From Bradyrhizobium sp. SZCCT0231 (GTDB lineage Bacteria; Pseudomonadota; Alphaproteobacteria; Rhizobiales; Xanthobacteraceae), in NCBI RefSeq assembly GCF_018130245.1, contig NZ_JAFCKP010000031.1, forward strand, positions 1 to 37,192: a stretch of 37,192 nt of DNA, given 5' to 3'. The position numbers and the translations under genes were made by a program. Positions within the stretch are counted from its first letter, which is position 1. Each line of letters begins with the position of its first letter. Positions 36,660 to 37,192 of the stretch are shown one piece after another. The notes beneath the pieces were generated by a model. The model was not told the origin of the DNA and did no database searches. It saw only the letters and a list, made by a program, of their open reading frames with translations.

Positions 36660-37192
36660 ATGAAGTTGGTTAAGAGCCTTTTGCTCGGCTCAGCGGCGGG
36701 TCTGATCGCCGTGGGCGGAGCGCAGGCAGCCGATCTCCCCGTGAAGGCCAAGGCGGTCGAGTACGTGAAGATCTGCTCCCTGTACGGTGCTGGATTCTAC
36801 TACATCCCGGGCACCGACACCTGCATCAAGCTGGGTGGTTATCTGCGCGCTGAAGTCGCGCTGGGCACCAACAGCGTCTACGGCATCTCGAACGGCGCTC
36901 CCGCCGGTGCGCACAACCGCCTGAGCAACTACTACACCGCGCGCGCTCGTGAAGATCTCAACATCGACACGCGCACCGCCACCGAATACGGCGTCGTCCG
37001 CACCTTCTTCGATGCGACGTTCTCCTGGACCACCGGTGGCTACGTCGGCACGGGTTCCGGTACGGGCACGACTGGCTACACGGCCACGACGGCTGGTAAC
37101 ACCACCATCAACCCGACGGACGGCGGTACCTCGGGCGGTTCGCTCGGCGTCTACTATGCCTTCATCCAGTTCGCCGGCTTCACCATGGGTAA
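36660..37192 (+). CDS. Outer-membrane porin, Porin_2 family (3' end cut by window)
   Basis: A signal peptide ([20 protein letters not shown], cleaved after AQA) is followed by [20 protein letters not shown] and [15 protein letters not shown], the opening of alphaproteobacterial Porin_2 proteins related to Brucella Omp2, with the paired cysteines. Alternating hydrophobic beta-strand patterns and Gly/Thr-rich loops follow. 177 residues are visible before the edge. GGAGG lies six bases before the ATG. It forms a general diffusion pore for small solutes. Confidence 0.95.
   Translation, partial: MKLVKSLLLGSAAGLIAVGGAQAADLPVKAKAVEYVKICSLYGAGFYYIPGTDTCIKLGGYLRAEVALGTNSVYGISNGAPAGAHNRLSNYYTARAREDLNIDTRTATEYGVVRTFFDATFSWTTGGYVGTGSGTGTTGYTATTAGNTTINPTDGGTSGGSLGVYYAFIQFAGFTMG

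Overview
The window is high-GC alphaproteobacterial chromosome and looks like the genus Bradyrhizobium or a close relative. The evidence is the gene set and order (pyrB-pyrC-plsY-dprA-topA-rnr, ruvX, and gatCAB with two small interleaved genes), a Porin_2 type outer-membrane porin, several kinds of long palindromic intergenic repeats ending in CGTCAT/TGACG-like termini, and small conserved proteins typical of that clade. Species was inferred from recognition, not from a search.

Layout. From 1 to 6240 a leftward operon carries topA, rnr, a DUF983 membrane protein and a NUDIX hydrolase that runs off the left edge. From 6449 to 9836 there is an accessory redox block: two HxlR-family regulators, each divergent from an oxidoreductase (an SDR and an FMN azoreductase) with operator-like palindromes between them, plus two small genes. 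From 10001 to 16781 dprA, a patatin-like phospholipase, plsY, pyrC and pyrB run leftward, with an amidase on the opposite strand. PyrC lacks the HxH metal motif, so it is probably a non-catalytic partner of aspartate transcarbamoylase. From 17026 to 20995 a rightward cluster encodes a secreted VanX-type D,D-dipeptidase, an AidB-like acyl-CoA dehydrogenase and two tandem CPBP intramembrane proteases. AEC transporter and ruvX follow on the minus strand.

The most unusual gene is at 22954-25161. It encodes one polypeptide with an N-terminal V8/HtrA-like serine protease and a C-terminal DRGH nuclease of the NUC1/EndoG class, with no signal peptide, preceded by a 16-bp operator-like palindrome. It could be a self-contained stress or defence effector. 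To its right come a cyclase-family hydrolase, a LysR regulator divergent from a nitronate monooxygenase, and a second NMO-family gene.

From 29694 to 33463 a tightly coupled operon gatC-orf74-gatA-orf98-gatB makes the Glu/Asp-tRNA amidotransferase. It ends in a 12-bp-stem hairpin. The right end (33464-37192) is gene-poor. It holds a 32-residue Lys/Ala-rich histone-H1-like peptide gene with two mutually exclusive leader hairpins, a run of further hairpins, a Sel1-like small protein, another small protein, tRNA-Ser(GCU), about 860 bases with no convincing gene, and the start of a porin gene that runs off the right edge. No CRISPR array, insertion sequence, prophage or rRNA was seen.
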